In this document: one piece after another, positions 40,314-48,682 of the stretch
How the letters are laid out: each line of letters begins with the position of its first letter
Numbering within the stretch: position 1 is the stretch's first letter
DNA from: an uncultured Bacteroidales bacterium
GTDB taxonomy: Bacteria; Bacteroidota; Bacteroidia; Bacteroidales; UBA932
Length of the DNA: 64,000 bases
Assembly: GCA_946415475.1 (NCBI GenBank)
Contig: CAMKSQ010000003.1
Span: 34,964 to 98,963 of the forward strand
Direction: 5' to 3'
Program-made: the position numbers and the translations under genes
Notes under the pieces: generated by a model
What the model was told of the DNA's origin: nothing
Database searches by the model: none
What the model saw: only the letters and a program-made list of their open reading frames with translations

Positions 40314-42320
40314 CTATTCCAGTCCCCGTGCACGCATGAGGGCGGCGGGGTCGGGGTTGGCGCCGCGGAACTGCCGGTACAGCACCATGGGTTCCTCGCT
40401 GCCGCCTTTCTCCAGGAAGGTCTTGCGGAAGCTTTCCGCCGTGGCCTTGTTGAAGACACCATCGGCAAGGAATTTCTCCCAGGCATCCACGGCCAGGACC
40501 TCGCTCCACAGATAGCTGTAGTAGCCGGCGCTGTAGCCGCTGTTGAAGATGTGGTTGAAGTAGGTGGTGCGGTAGCGCGGGATAATCTCGTCCACCAGGC
40601 CCATCTCCTTGCACACTTTCTCCTCAAAGGCGCGGATGTCGTCGGGGCCGTTGAAGGCTGCCAGCTCCTCCGCAGAAAGTTCATGCCATTTCATGTCCAG
40701 GATGGAGGCGGCGCAAAGTTCGCCCGTGGTGAAGCCCTGGTTGAATTTCAGGCTCTTGCGGACCTTTTCCACCAGCTCCTGCGGGATGGGCTCGCCGGTG
40801 CGGTAATCGTTGGCATAGGCCTGTAAAATCTCCGGCACAAAGGCGAAATTCTCGTTGAACTGGGAGAACATCTCCACAAAGTCGCGGGCCACGTTGGTGC
40901 CGGAAACGCTCTTGTAGTTGCCCTGGGCCAGGAAGCCGTGCAGGGCATGGCCGAACTCGTGGAAGGCAGTAGTCACATTGTCGATGGTGAGCAGGCTGGG
41001 CCTGGCATCCGTGGGATCGTCACCCGGCGCCGGGAAGTTGCACACATTCACGATGATAGGACGCACGCCGGCCTCTTCCTCACGGAAGTTGTTCATCCAG
41101 GCGCCGCCGCGCTTGGTGGGACGCACATAGTAATCCCGGTAGAATATACCGATAAGGGTGCCGTCCGGTTCCGAAAGCTTGTACGCATTCACCGTCGGGT
41201 TATAGACCTCTACTTCCGGAGCAGGCTCGATGCAAATGCCATAGATGCGCTCGGCGGCCGTGAAAACGCCCTTGAGGACGCTGTCGGCCTGGAAGTAAGG
41301 CTTGGTCTGGGACTCGTCCAGCGCGTACTTCTGCGCACGCACTTTCTCGGCATAATAGCCCCAGTCCCAGGCTTCGATCTTGTGACCGGCCAGCTTTTCC
41401 ATATCGGCCCTCTCTTCCTTGGCCTTGCGCATGGCGGCATCCATGATGGGCTGCAGGAAGGCATCCACCGTGGCGGGGTCGCCGGCCATCTTGTTGGACA
41501 GCTGGAAAGCCGCGAAGGACGGATAGCCCAGCAGCTGCGCCATTTCGGCGCGTAACTTCAGGATTTCCAGGACGATGGCGTTGTTGTCCTGGGCATTCCC
41601 GTTGTTGCAGCGGGCCGAATAGGCTTTGAACACCTGCTCACGCTTTTCACGGTCCGGGCAGGAGCTCATGAAGTCGTAATACTCGCTAACGGTGATGCCC
41701 GTAGCTTCCTTGAAGGCGTTGTTCTCGGCCAGGAGGTTCTGGCCGAACTTCTGGGAAAGGGTACCCAGACGGGTGCTGATTTCCGCGAAGCGCTTCTTGC
41801 CGGCATCGTCAAGTCCTACGCCGTTTCTCTCGAAGCTTTGGTAGAGTTTCTTTACCACCATCTGCTGCTCACGAGAAAGTGCGTCAGAAGCCTCGAAAAC
41901 GGCCTTTACGCGGGCAAAGAAGGCCTCGTTCATGAAGATATCGTTCTCCAGCTCCGTTACCAGGGGAATTACTTCCTCCTCGATGGACTGCATGCCGGGG
42001 GTGGACTCACTCTCCGACAGGTTGAAGAACACGCCCTGCACCTTGTCCAGGATGGGGCTGGCGTTCTCATAAGCCAGAACGGTATTCTCGAAAGTAGGGG
42101 CCTCCGGATTGTCCACGATGGCCTGAACGTTTTTCCGGGCTTCCTCGATACCCGCCTTGAAGGCCGGCAGGTACTGGTCCTCGGTGATTTTGGAGAAGGG
42201 AGCGGTGCCGTACGGGGTGTCCCACTCCTGCAGGAAGATGTTGGTGTTGGATTTACAAGCGCTCATGGTCAAGAGCAAAGCCAGGCCCGCGAGCCTGGCT
42301 ATTGTCATTAATTTATGCAT
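40314..42320 (-). CDS. M3 family metallopeptidase lipoprotein (Dcp-like)
   Basis: I choose ATG 42320 (MHKLMTIARLAGLALLLTMSACKSN) over the TTG at 42332; it directly begins a lipoprotein signal with lipobox MSAC. The mature protein (about 640 aa) is a thimet-type oligopeptidase/peptidyl-dipeptidase with the zinc motif HEFGH in TTAFHEFGHALHGFL and the downstream Glu region VARDFVEMFSQFNENF. It should trim short peptides in the periplasm or at the surface. It is the last gene of the six-gene nuclease/TonB operon, 4 nt after the DUF5689 gene. A peptidase could help process nucleoprotein, but the link is speculative. Confidence 0.92.
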   Translation of the reverse strand: MHKLMTIARLAGLALLLTMSACKSNTNIFLQEWDTPYGTAPFSKITEDQYLPAFKAGIEEARKNVQAIVDNPEAPTFENTVLAYENASPILDKVQGVFFNLSESESTPGMQSIEEEVIPLVTELENDIFMNEAFFARVKAVFEASDALSREQQMVVKKLYQSFERNGVGLDDAGKKRFAEISTRLGTLSQKFGQNLLAENNAFKEATGITVSEYYDFMSSCPDREKREQVFKAYSARCNNGNAQDNNAIVLEILKLRAEMAQLLGYPSFAAFQLSNKMAGDPATVDAFLQPIMDAAMRKAKEERADMEKLAGHKIEAWDWGYYAEKVRAQKYALDESQTKPYFQADSVLKGVFTAAERIYGICIEPAPEVEVYNPTVNAYKLSEPDGTLIGIFYRDYYVRPTKRGGAWMNNFREEEAGVRPIIVNVCNFPAPGDDPTDARPSLLTIDNVTTAFHEFGHALHGFLAQGNYKSVSGTNVARDFVEMFSQFNENFAFVPEILQAYANDYRTGEPIPQELVEKVRKSLKFNQGFTTGELCAASILDMKWHELSAEELAAFNGPDDIRAFEEKVCKEMGLVDEIIPRYRTTYFNHIFNSGYSAGYYSYLWSEVLAVDAWEKFLADGVFNKATAESFRKTFLEKGGSEEPMVLYRQFRGANPDPAALMRARGLE

Positions 42321-42324
42321 GGAA

Positions 42325-43464
42325 TTATTCAATTACCACAGAGATGGAAGGGTCATCGACCAGGGTGAACTGGGCGGCGCCGGAATAGAGGGTAATGATA
42401 CCGGTGATATCCACGGGAGCACCCGCAAGGATATCCTCGTCGATTACCTTGTCCGCAAACTTGGCATAACCGCTGGTACGTACCTGTACATCGGTGGAAC
42501 CCAGCTTGAAGTAGTGGGAGATGTAGTTGGCGGAGGCGTACTTGATCATGATTTCCTTGTAAGTGAGGAAGGCGTCGGAGCCGAACTTCTTGGCCACGTC
42601 GTCGCTCAGGTACTGGTTGGGCGTACCCATGATGGTACCATAGCGTGTTGCACCACTACCCACCTGGGCGGCATCCCATACACCCTCATTCAAATAGCCG
42701 ATAAATCCGGCCTTGGTGCAGGCCCAGGTATCGACACCCCAGGTTCCGGCGTCGGAGAGGAACACACGGTTTTCCGGGTTGCCGCTCTTGTGGGCCATGT
42801 TGGGGTTGGGATAGAAGAGGGCGAAAATCTGGTTACCATAGGTAAGACCCTGCACCGTGATGAGCATACCCCAAAGCGGATCCTGGGTGCCTTTGCTGAG
42901 AGCTTTCTTGATTTCGTCCTCGGAAACCACGGCGGGCTTGACGGGCGTATCCTGTTCTCCCTTGAACACATGTTCGTCAATCAAGGCCTGGAGCTGGATA
43001 TAGGAGGTATCGTACTCGTTGGTGGTGGTTTCGTCGGCGGCGAAGCCCAGCTGCGGCATGCCGTTGTAGCTGCCCAGCGTGAGGCCGTCGCACTTCACAT
43101 AGACCCATTGTCCCAGTTTATACTCATTATACAGGGATGAACGGCCCAGCTTAAGGTCGATGGCACCACTGTCGTCCTGGAGGTAAATCTCGTTGTAGAT
43201 GTTACCGCTCTGGTCGCTGGTGGTTACCTGGCCTTTGATCCAGACGTTCCCGCTCACAAGCGTAGGTTTTCCCTGGTACAAAGCTTTGAGGTCGGCAATG
43301 GAAACCCTCCGCATACCCATGTTGGTCATGTCGATATCCGTATAGAAAGTTTCCTTGGCCGGTTTGTTCTTCCCGTTGTCAAATACGGGATCCCACTCAT
43401 TTTTCAGACTCTTGCAGGAAACGAGGGCCGCAAGGGCGGCAAGGGCAAATAATGTCTTTTTCAT
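42325..43464 (-). CDS. DUF5689-type surface lipoprotein
   Basis: The 379-residue protein starts MKKTLFALAALAALVSCKS, a lipoprotein signal (LVSC). Residues 55-160 form an OB-like beta domain typical of DUF5689 (VSIADLKALYQGKPTLVSGNVWIKGQVTTSDQSGNIYNEIYLQDDSGAIDLKLG). A second beta-rich region follows and a short segment at the end (AKFADKVIDEDILAGAPVDITGIITLYSGAAQFTLVD) is again OB-like. The domain often accompanies secreted nucleases and TonB receptors in Bacteroidota. Here it lies 5 bp after the TonB-dependent receptor gene and may be its surface partner, taking the place SusD would have. Confidence 0.75.
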   Translation of the reverse strand: MKKTLFALAALAALVSCKSLKNEWDPVFDNGKNKPAKETFYTDIDMTNMGMRRVSIADLKALYQGKPTLVSGNVWIKGQVTTSDQSGNIYNEIYLQDDSGAIDLKLGRSSLYNEYKLGQWVYVKCDGLTLGSYNGMPQLGFAADETTTNEYDTSYIQLQALIDEHVFKGEQDTPVKPAVVSEDEIKKALSKGTQDPLWGMLITVQGLTYGNQIFALFYPNPNMAHKSGNPENRVFLSDAGTWGVDTWACTKAGFIGYLNEGVWDAAQVGSGATRYGTIMGTPNQYLSDDVAKKFGSDAFLTYKEIMIKYASANYISHYFKLGSTDVQVRTSGYAKFADKVIDEDILAGAPVDITGIITLYSGAAQFTLVDDPSISVVIE

Positions 43465-43469
43465 GGCTC

Positions 43470-46382
43470 TTAGAATCTGAAGTAAATGTTAAGCATGTAG
43501 TTGATACCCGGATTGTAGTAATAACGGGAGTCGAAACGGTAATAGCGCTCCTTGGAGGCGGTGTTGTCCACCATACGGGTTTGCTCATAACCACCGGTCT
43601 TTACGCCACGGTTGTTCAGCAGGTTCTTCACATTCAGGGAGAAGCCCAGCTGGTACTTGCGCTGGATGAACCAGGACTTACCTACGGAAGCATTCACCAG
43701 CCATGCGGTCTTGAACTGCTCCTGGGTGGTCATGTACTGGATTTCCTTGTCGGTAATCTCGTTGTCCAGACCAGCCACGGCGTAGTCCGTACGGTACAGC
43801 GGGTTCATGTCCAGATAGGCACGGTCGAAGCACTCGACATCAGCCTCGACGAACCAGTAGTTGTAGTTGTAGCTCAGGCCCAGGCTGGCAGCCGTCTGCG
43901 GCGTAGAAGGCACATAGTGCTTCTGCGTGATGGTCCCGTCCTGAAGCTGGGTCTTGGTCCAGTAAGGAACCAGGACATCCGACATCACCACGTCTGCACT
44001 GTTATCCACGGTCTGGGTCATGCGCGGCGTAGAGGTGTAGATGTACTCACCGAGGGCCAGCACACCTTGGATGGAGAGGTTGGGTACGATGTAGGTAGGC
44101 ACCTTGAAGCCCAGCTCGATACCCATGTGGCGCTGGTTGATGCCGCTGATAGCAAAGTTGGAGAAGGCGTTCTGGAGGTCATCAAAGGCGCTCATCACCT
44201 TGCTCTGGTCCCAAATCTTGGTCCAGTAGCCCGTGACGCGCACATTGATACCGTTGCCGCTGTACTGCCAGTTGATGTCGGAAGCGAAGGTCTTGATGGT
44301 CTTCAGCTCCGGCACCATGGAGTTGCGGGTACGGGGACTCAGGAACACCTGGTTGAACTTGGGTGCATCGTTGAAGTAGCCCACGTTGCCATAGACACGC
44401 ATGTTGCCGCCGATCACCAGGTTCAGGTTCAGCTTGCCTGCGTAGGTGAAGAATTCGGCCCGCTTGGACTTACCCAGAGAGGTGGTAACGCTACCATCGG
44501 CCTCATAGGTGGGTTCGATAATTTCACCGGTATTCGGGTCGATGAGCTTGTTGCCATTGGCATCCAGGCCCGGGAACAGACCCTTGCGGATAAGACCCTC
44601 ACGCCAGAAGCTCTCATAACCGGCACGACCGGAGAGCTGGGCGCTGAAAGGACCGGCAGTGAACTTGGCGCTGAACCAGCCACCGAAGTTGCGCACCTGG
44701 GCGTAGTAGTCGTAGCCGTATTTGTCTCCCTTGGTAAGCAGGCGGGACTTACCGTTCTGGAGATAGTAGTCAAGGTCGTTCTGGGTACGGTACTGGCTGG
44801 CGGCGAAGTCGCGTTCTGCGAAGTTGTCCACATCCACGAAGTACCAACCGCCCAGGAGGTCTTCAATCACCTTATAATATTCCGTGCGGTTCACGCGGGC
44901 ATCCAGGCCACCGGTGAGGGTGACGAAGTCTGCCGGACGGGCCTTGAGATGGAGATTCAGGTTCAGGTCCCGCTGGTCCGTGCGGCGCTCTTCCTGCACA
45001 TACTTGGAACGATGGTTGTCCGAATTGTAGTTAATCCGGTACAGACGGTCCCAGTCAATCTGGGTGAGTTCCGGGTACATATTGGCGTGACTCCACACAT
45101 TGTAGGCCGTCATGTACTTGTCCGGGTTGTTGCGGTTGAGGTCCGGCTCATATACGCCGTTCACCGTGCCGTAATAATAGCTGGGCAGGTTGCGGTAGTA
45201 ATCCGGACGGGGATCCTGGGCATCGTACCAGTCCAGAGCCGTATAACCGTTGCGACCGAAACGGAACAGGGCGGTCAGGCTTCCTTCCACTTTGTCGGAA
45301 GGAGTGAAAGCCCATTTCACGATGGCCACTGGCTCATGCGTCTTACGCACGCGGGCGTTGCGCACCTTGCCGTTCTGGTAACCCCAGTTGGAGTTGTACA
45401 TGTTGTCACCTACCAGGTCGTACACTTCCTGGGTGGAGGCCATCTGGGCGCCGCGTTCACCGGGAGTGGCGAAGAAAACGAAGCTCAGGGTATGCTGGTC
45501 GTTGATTTTCTTGTCAGCTGCCAGATAGTAAGCCAGGGAGCGATAGAACACGCCCTTGGTCCAGTCGTTACCGCCCAGACGGGCGCTCACGTTGGCGGCG
45601 AAAGACCAGCCGTTATCCATCATGCCGGTGGCATAGGAAGCCATCACGCGCAGACGGTACAAACTGCTGTTGGTGAGCGCACTCACCCGGAAGCCTTTAC
45701 GCATCTCGGAGGCCGTACCAAAGATGTTGGTGGCGCCATTGTAACCGCCAAAGCCGAAGTCTGCGGTCTCGGCACCGTTCACGCTTTCCTTGGAACGCGT
45801 GGCCTCGTTCAGGCCGCTCCACAGGGAGTAGGGGCTGTAACCGGTGATGGCGTCGTTGAGCTTGATGCCGGCCAGATACACGTCCTGGCTCTCGGAGCTG
45901 TAACCGCGGGCGCGGAAACGCACGGAGGAGAAGTTGTAACCGGCAATGCTGTTGAACACGTCGTTGCTGCCGAACAGGATGGTGGGATTGTCGTTGTAAC
46001 CGCTATCCTCCAGGTCCAGCGCAGCAAAGTTGTCTTCATCGGCCTCATTCACACGCTCCACGCCGGTGAGGGACAGGTTGAACATGTTCTTCACATAGCC
46101 ATCCTGTACGGTCACCTGCACCTGGTTCTGCAGGAAGTCGGGGGCATCAATCACCAGGGTGTAATTGCCGTCCGGCAGGCCGGGGATAAGGAAGGTACCG
46201 TCCTGGGCCGATGTAACCGTGGCGATGTCTGCCGCTCCCGATTTCAGGACAAGGCGGGCATTCTCCACCGGAACACGGCCGTTGCGGTTCACCACCGTAC
46301 CCTTCACGCCGCCGGTAGGTTCCTGGGCGAAGAGCATCAGGGATGCACACGCAGCCGTAATTGTCAGAATAAATCGTTTCAT
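43470..46382 (-). CDS. TonB-dependent receptor with carboxypeptidase-regulatory-like N-terminal domain
   Basis: The 970-residue protein has a signal peptide (MKRFILTITAACASLMLFAQ), a beta-sandwich N-terminal extension (GGVKGTVVNRNGRVPVENARLVLKSG), a plug (NPTILFGSNDVFNSIAGYNFSSVRFRARGYSSESQDVYLAGIKLNDAITGYSPYSLW) and a large beta-barrel ending in an aromatic (NPGINYMLNIYFRF). It imports a bound ligand through the outer membrane with TonB energy. No SusD follows; instead, secreted nucleases precede it and a DUF5689 lipoprotein comes next. That context points to nucleic-acid fragments or nucleotides as ligand (inference). Confidence 0.88.
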   Translation of the reverse strand: MKRFILTITAACASLMLFAQEPTGGVKGTVVNRNGRVPVENARLVLKSGAADIATVTSAQDGTFLIPGLPDGNYTLVIDAPDFLQNQVQVTVQDGYVKNMFNLSLTGVERVNEADEDNFAALDLEDSGYNDNPTILFGSNDVFNSIAGYNFSSVRFRARGYSSESQDVYLAGIKLNDAITGYSPYSLWSGLNEATRSKESVNGAETADFGFGGYNGATNIFGTASEMRKGFRVSALTNSSLYRLRVMASYATGMMDNGWSFAANVSARLGGNDWTKGVFYRSLAYYLAADKKINDQHTLSFVFFATPGERGAQMASTQEVYDLVGDNMYNSNWGYQNGKVRNARVRKTHEPVAIVKWAFTPSDKVEGSLTALFRFGRNGYTALDWYDAQDPRPDYYRNLPSYYYGTVNGVYEPDLNRNNPDKYMTAYNVWSHANMYPELTQIDWDRLYRINYNSDNHRSKYVQEERRTDQRDLNLNLHLKARPADFVTLTGGLDARVNRTEYYKVIEDLLGGWYFVDVDNFAERDFAASQYRTQNDLDYYLQNGKSRLLTKGDKYGYDYYAQVRNFGGWFSAKFTAGPFSAQLSGRAGYESFWREGLIRKGLFPGLDANGNKLIDPNTGEIIEPTYEADGSVTTSLGKSKRAEFFTYAGKLNLNLVIGGNMRVYGNVGYFNDAPKFNQVFLSPRTRNSMVPELKTIKTFASDINWQYSGNGINVRVTGYWTKIWDQSKVMSAFDDLQNAFSNFAISGINQRHMGIELGFKVPTYIVPNLSIQGVLALGEYIYTSTPRMTQTVDNSADVVMSDVLVPYWTKTQLQDGTITQKHYVPSTPQTAASLGLSYNYNYWFVEADVECFDRAYLDMNPLYRTDYAVAGLDNEITDKEIQYMTTQEQFKTAWLVNASVGKSWFIQRKYQLGFSLNVKNLLNNRGVKTGGYEQTRMVDNTASKERYYRFDSRYYYNPGINYMLNIYFRF

Positions 46383-46387
46383 ATGAA

Positions 46388-47473
46388 TTACTTCTTGATT
46401 ACAATGTAAGTGGGATAGTGGTCGGAGAAGCCGCCCACGAAGGCGCCACCGGAGAAGGTGCGGAACGGGGTGCCCTTGTACTGACCGCTCTGGTTGGTCA
46501 TGAAGGGTTTCGAGAATACACGTCCGTAGTATTTCTTCTTCACGATGGGCTGAATCTGGAAGGTACCCTTAGGTGCATGGGCCAGGGCCTTGTTCACCAT
46601 CACGATATCAAAGATGTTGCCCTCGCCCCGGTAGTACAGGGAGCTGTAGCCGTGCTTGATCATGATCAGGAAGGGATCAAAGAACTCATCGTCACCCTTA
46701 ACATCCTCGATGTTGTCCTTGTCTGCATGCAGATACTGGGTCATGGAGATGTCCGTGGGGTTGTCGTTCATATCGCCCATCACCACAATCTTGATGCCCG
46801 GGAACTCCTTCTGCAGCTCCATGGCGCGGTTGTAGGCAATCTCGGCGCCGCGGGGACGGAGGTCTGCGCCCTTACCGCCCAGACGGGAAGGAAGGTGGCA
46901 CACGAAGAAGGCGAACATTTCCCCGTCGATGGTGCCGCGGACCATGAGGATGTCACGGGTGCGGAAGGCATCCTTCTCCTCCTGGGTCCACTGGCTCCAG
47001 TCGATGCTGGTATTGTCGTCAAAGGTGAAAGGAATGGGCTCGGAGGCAATGTATTTGAAGATTTCCGGCCGATAGAACAACGCGCAGTCCACACCGCGGC
47101 GGTCCGGGCTGTCATAGTGCACAATCTGGTAATTGGCATCCGCGATGGCGGGCTCGTTCACCAGATCATCCAGAACGTGGCGGTTCTCTACCTCGGAGAC
47201 ACCCAGCACGGCATGCCAGGCGCCATTATCGTTCTTCATCTCCGCGATCACCTTGGCCATGTTCTGAAGCTTCTTGGTATACTTAGCCTCAGTCCACTCA
47301 TTGCCCCCGTCCGGCAGGTACTCGTAGTCGTTGTGACCCTCGTCATGGTAGGTGTCGAACAGGTTCTCCAGGTTGTAAAAACCTATCACATAGGACTTCC
47401 CGCTTTTCTGCGCCCACAGGGAGGGACTCGCTATGAGAAGCAGGACAGAAAGTGTATATAAGAACTTTTTCAT
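46388..47473 (-). CDS. Secreted endonuclease/exonuclease/phosphatase-family enzyme
   Basis: The 361-residue protein has a signal peptide (MKKFLYTLSVLLLIASPSLWAQ) and the full EEP active site: the N-terminal Asn in GFYNLENLFD, the metal Glu in GVSEVENRHVL, the region DRRGVDCALFYRP, His in VCHLPSRLGG, Asp/Asn in MGDMNDNPTD, and a C-terminal SDHYP. EEP enzymes cleave phosphodiesters, in DNA, RNA or phosphoinositides. Export plus the adjacent NUC endonuclease favours extracellular nucleic acid as substrate. It is 17 bp after the NUC gene and 5 bp before the TonB receptor gene. Confidence 0.9.
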   Translation of the reverse strand: MKKFLYTLSVLLLIASPSLWAQKSGKSYVIGFYNLENLFDTYHDEGHNDYEYLPDGGNEWTEAKYTKKLQNMAKVIAEMKNDNGAWHAVLGVSEVENRHVLDDLVNEPAIADANYQIVHYDSPDRRGVDCALFYRPEIFKYIASEPIPFTFDDNTSIDWSQWTQEEKDAFRTRDILMVRGTIDGEMFAFFVCHLPSRLGGKGADLRPRGAEIAYNRAMELQKEFPGIKIVVMGDMNDNPTDISMTQYLHADKDNIEDVKGDDEFFDPFLIMIKHGYSSLYYRGEGNIFDIVMVNKALAHAPKGTFQIQPIVKKKYYGRVFSKPFMTNQSGQYKGTPFRTFSGGAFVGGFSDHYPTYIVIKK

Positions 47474-47490
47474 ACGTCTCAGTGTTATTG

Positions 47491-48672
47491 TTACTTTTTC
47501 CAGAAATCGTTGGGCTCCTCAGTTTCTATGCGCATGGCTTTCTCCGTGCCCAGCTTTTTGGCCAGGTTGGGGAAAAAGTCAATGCCGGTCTGCTCCTCCA
47601 GCTCGCTGATGGAGCAGATGTAGTCGTTACAAGCGCTACTAGGAATATTTTCGTGAGGGAAAATGAAACCCGCAGCCATATAACCATCTGTTACCGCGGC
47701 ACTATTGCTGCCTTTATACAGGAGGGCCTTGAAGTAGTGGGTAGGGATCTTCACATAGAAGCCGCTGTTGTTTCCGCTTGTCCGCTGGGATTTGTCAAAC
47801 AAACAGCCGGTTACCACGTATAGGGTGTCCGCCTGGGCAGCGAAGTTACGCACACGTCCTTCAAGGGTAAGCCAGACGCCGGAGTTGAAGTCATACGCCT
47901 GCGGAGTCTGATTGGTAGAATAGTAGGTGGAGCGATGGGCCGCCGCATTGGATGAAGCTCTGTCAGCTGCAGGAATTTGGTGACCGCGGGTCCAGCCTCC
48001 GCCATAAGAGCCATTCCCTAAAAAAGGCTGCAAATTAGCAGGTAGGCAAGGATCTATCGCTCCCCAACCATCATTTCTACTACCGTTCCCCTTGAGGGCA
48101 TTGTTGTGAGGATAGGCAACCCACAGGGACAGGTGTTCTTTATAGTCCCAGTAGCAGGACCAGTTGCGGGTGCCGCTCTTGCCCCGGTTGATGTACTTGC
48201 CGCCGGCCATGTCGTGTACCAACAGCTCCCGACCGTCGCCGGCCTTCATGGCGGGCAGTTCCAGCCAGTCCATGGGGGCAACGTCGTAGCCATAGCTGCC
48301 GCTCACGGCTTCTTCCGCCTTGGCGGCCTGCACGAGGGTGACGCGGGCTGCGGCGCCCCGGGCGGGCGTGAGCACCAGCGTTACTTCACGTACGTTCTCG
48401 GAGTCGTTGGCCGAATAGCTTACCAGGACATCGTTCTGGGAGCCGGTGCCCGAAGCGGGATTCACCGAGGCCCAGGCCGCGGCCGAGGAAGTGGAGGGAT
48501 CCTCCAGGGAGAGTGTCCACGCGCCCTGCGCCACAACGCCGACAAACACACTCCCCGCCCCCGCATTGAGCGAAGTGCTGCGCGGGTTAAGAGCCACCGA
48601 GTCCTCCTTCTGGCAGCCCGTAATGGCCACCAGAAGGATACTCAGCGCTATAAGGAGATGTTTTCTGGACAT
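47491..48672 (-). CDS. DNA/RNA non-specific endonuclease lipoprotein with BACON-like domain
   Basis: The 393-residue protein starts MSRKHLLIALSILLVAITGCQ (lipobox ITGC). Residues 25-115 resemble a BACON/Ig-like domain (LNAGAGSVFVGVVAQGAWTLSLED...ARVTLVQAA). The C-terminal 260 residues match the NUC beta-beta-alpha-metal endonuclease family: RNWSCYWDYKEHLSLWVAYPHN, the catalytic RGH in WTRGHQIPAADR (the usual DRGH Asp is Thr here), the metal-binding Asn in STNQTPQAYDFNSGVW, and LEGRVRNFA. It should cut DNA and RNA at the cell surface. It is the second gene of the operon, 10 bp after the BACON/OB-repeat gene. Confidence 0.88.
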   Translation of the reverse strand: MSRKHLLIALSILLVAITGCQKEDSVALNPRSTSLNAGAGSVFVGVVAQGAWTLSLEDPSTSSAAAWASVNPASGTGSQNDVLVSYSANDSENVREVTLVLTPARGAAARVTLVQAAKAEEAVSGSYGYDVAPMDWLELPAMKAGDGRELLVHDMAGGKYINRGKSGTRNWSCYWDYKEHLSLWVAYPHNNALKGNGSRNDGWGAIDPCLPANLQPFLGNGSYGGGWTRGHQIPAADRASSNAAAHRSTYYSTNQTPQAYDFNSGVWLTLEGRVRNFAAQADTLYVVTGCLFDKSQRTSGNNSGFYVKIPTHYFKALLYKGSNSAAVTDGYMAAGFIFPHENIPSSACNDYICSISELEEQTGIDFFPNLAKKLGTEKAMRIETEEPNDFWKK

Positions 48673-48682
48673 GGGTTAACGA

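Noticed and set aside
43452-46409. 985-aa plus-strand ORF
   Set aside because: It is antisense to a clear TonB-dependent receptor with signal peptide, plug and barrel.
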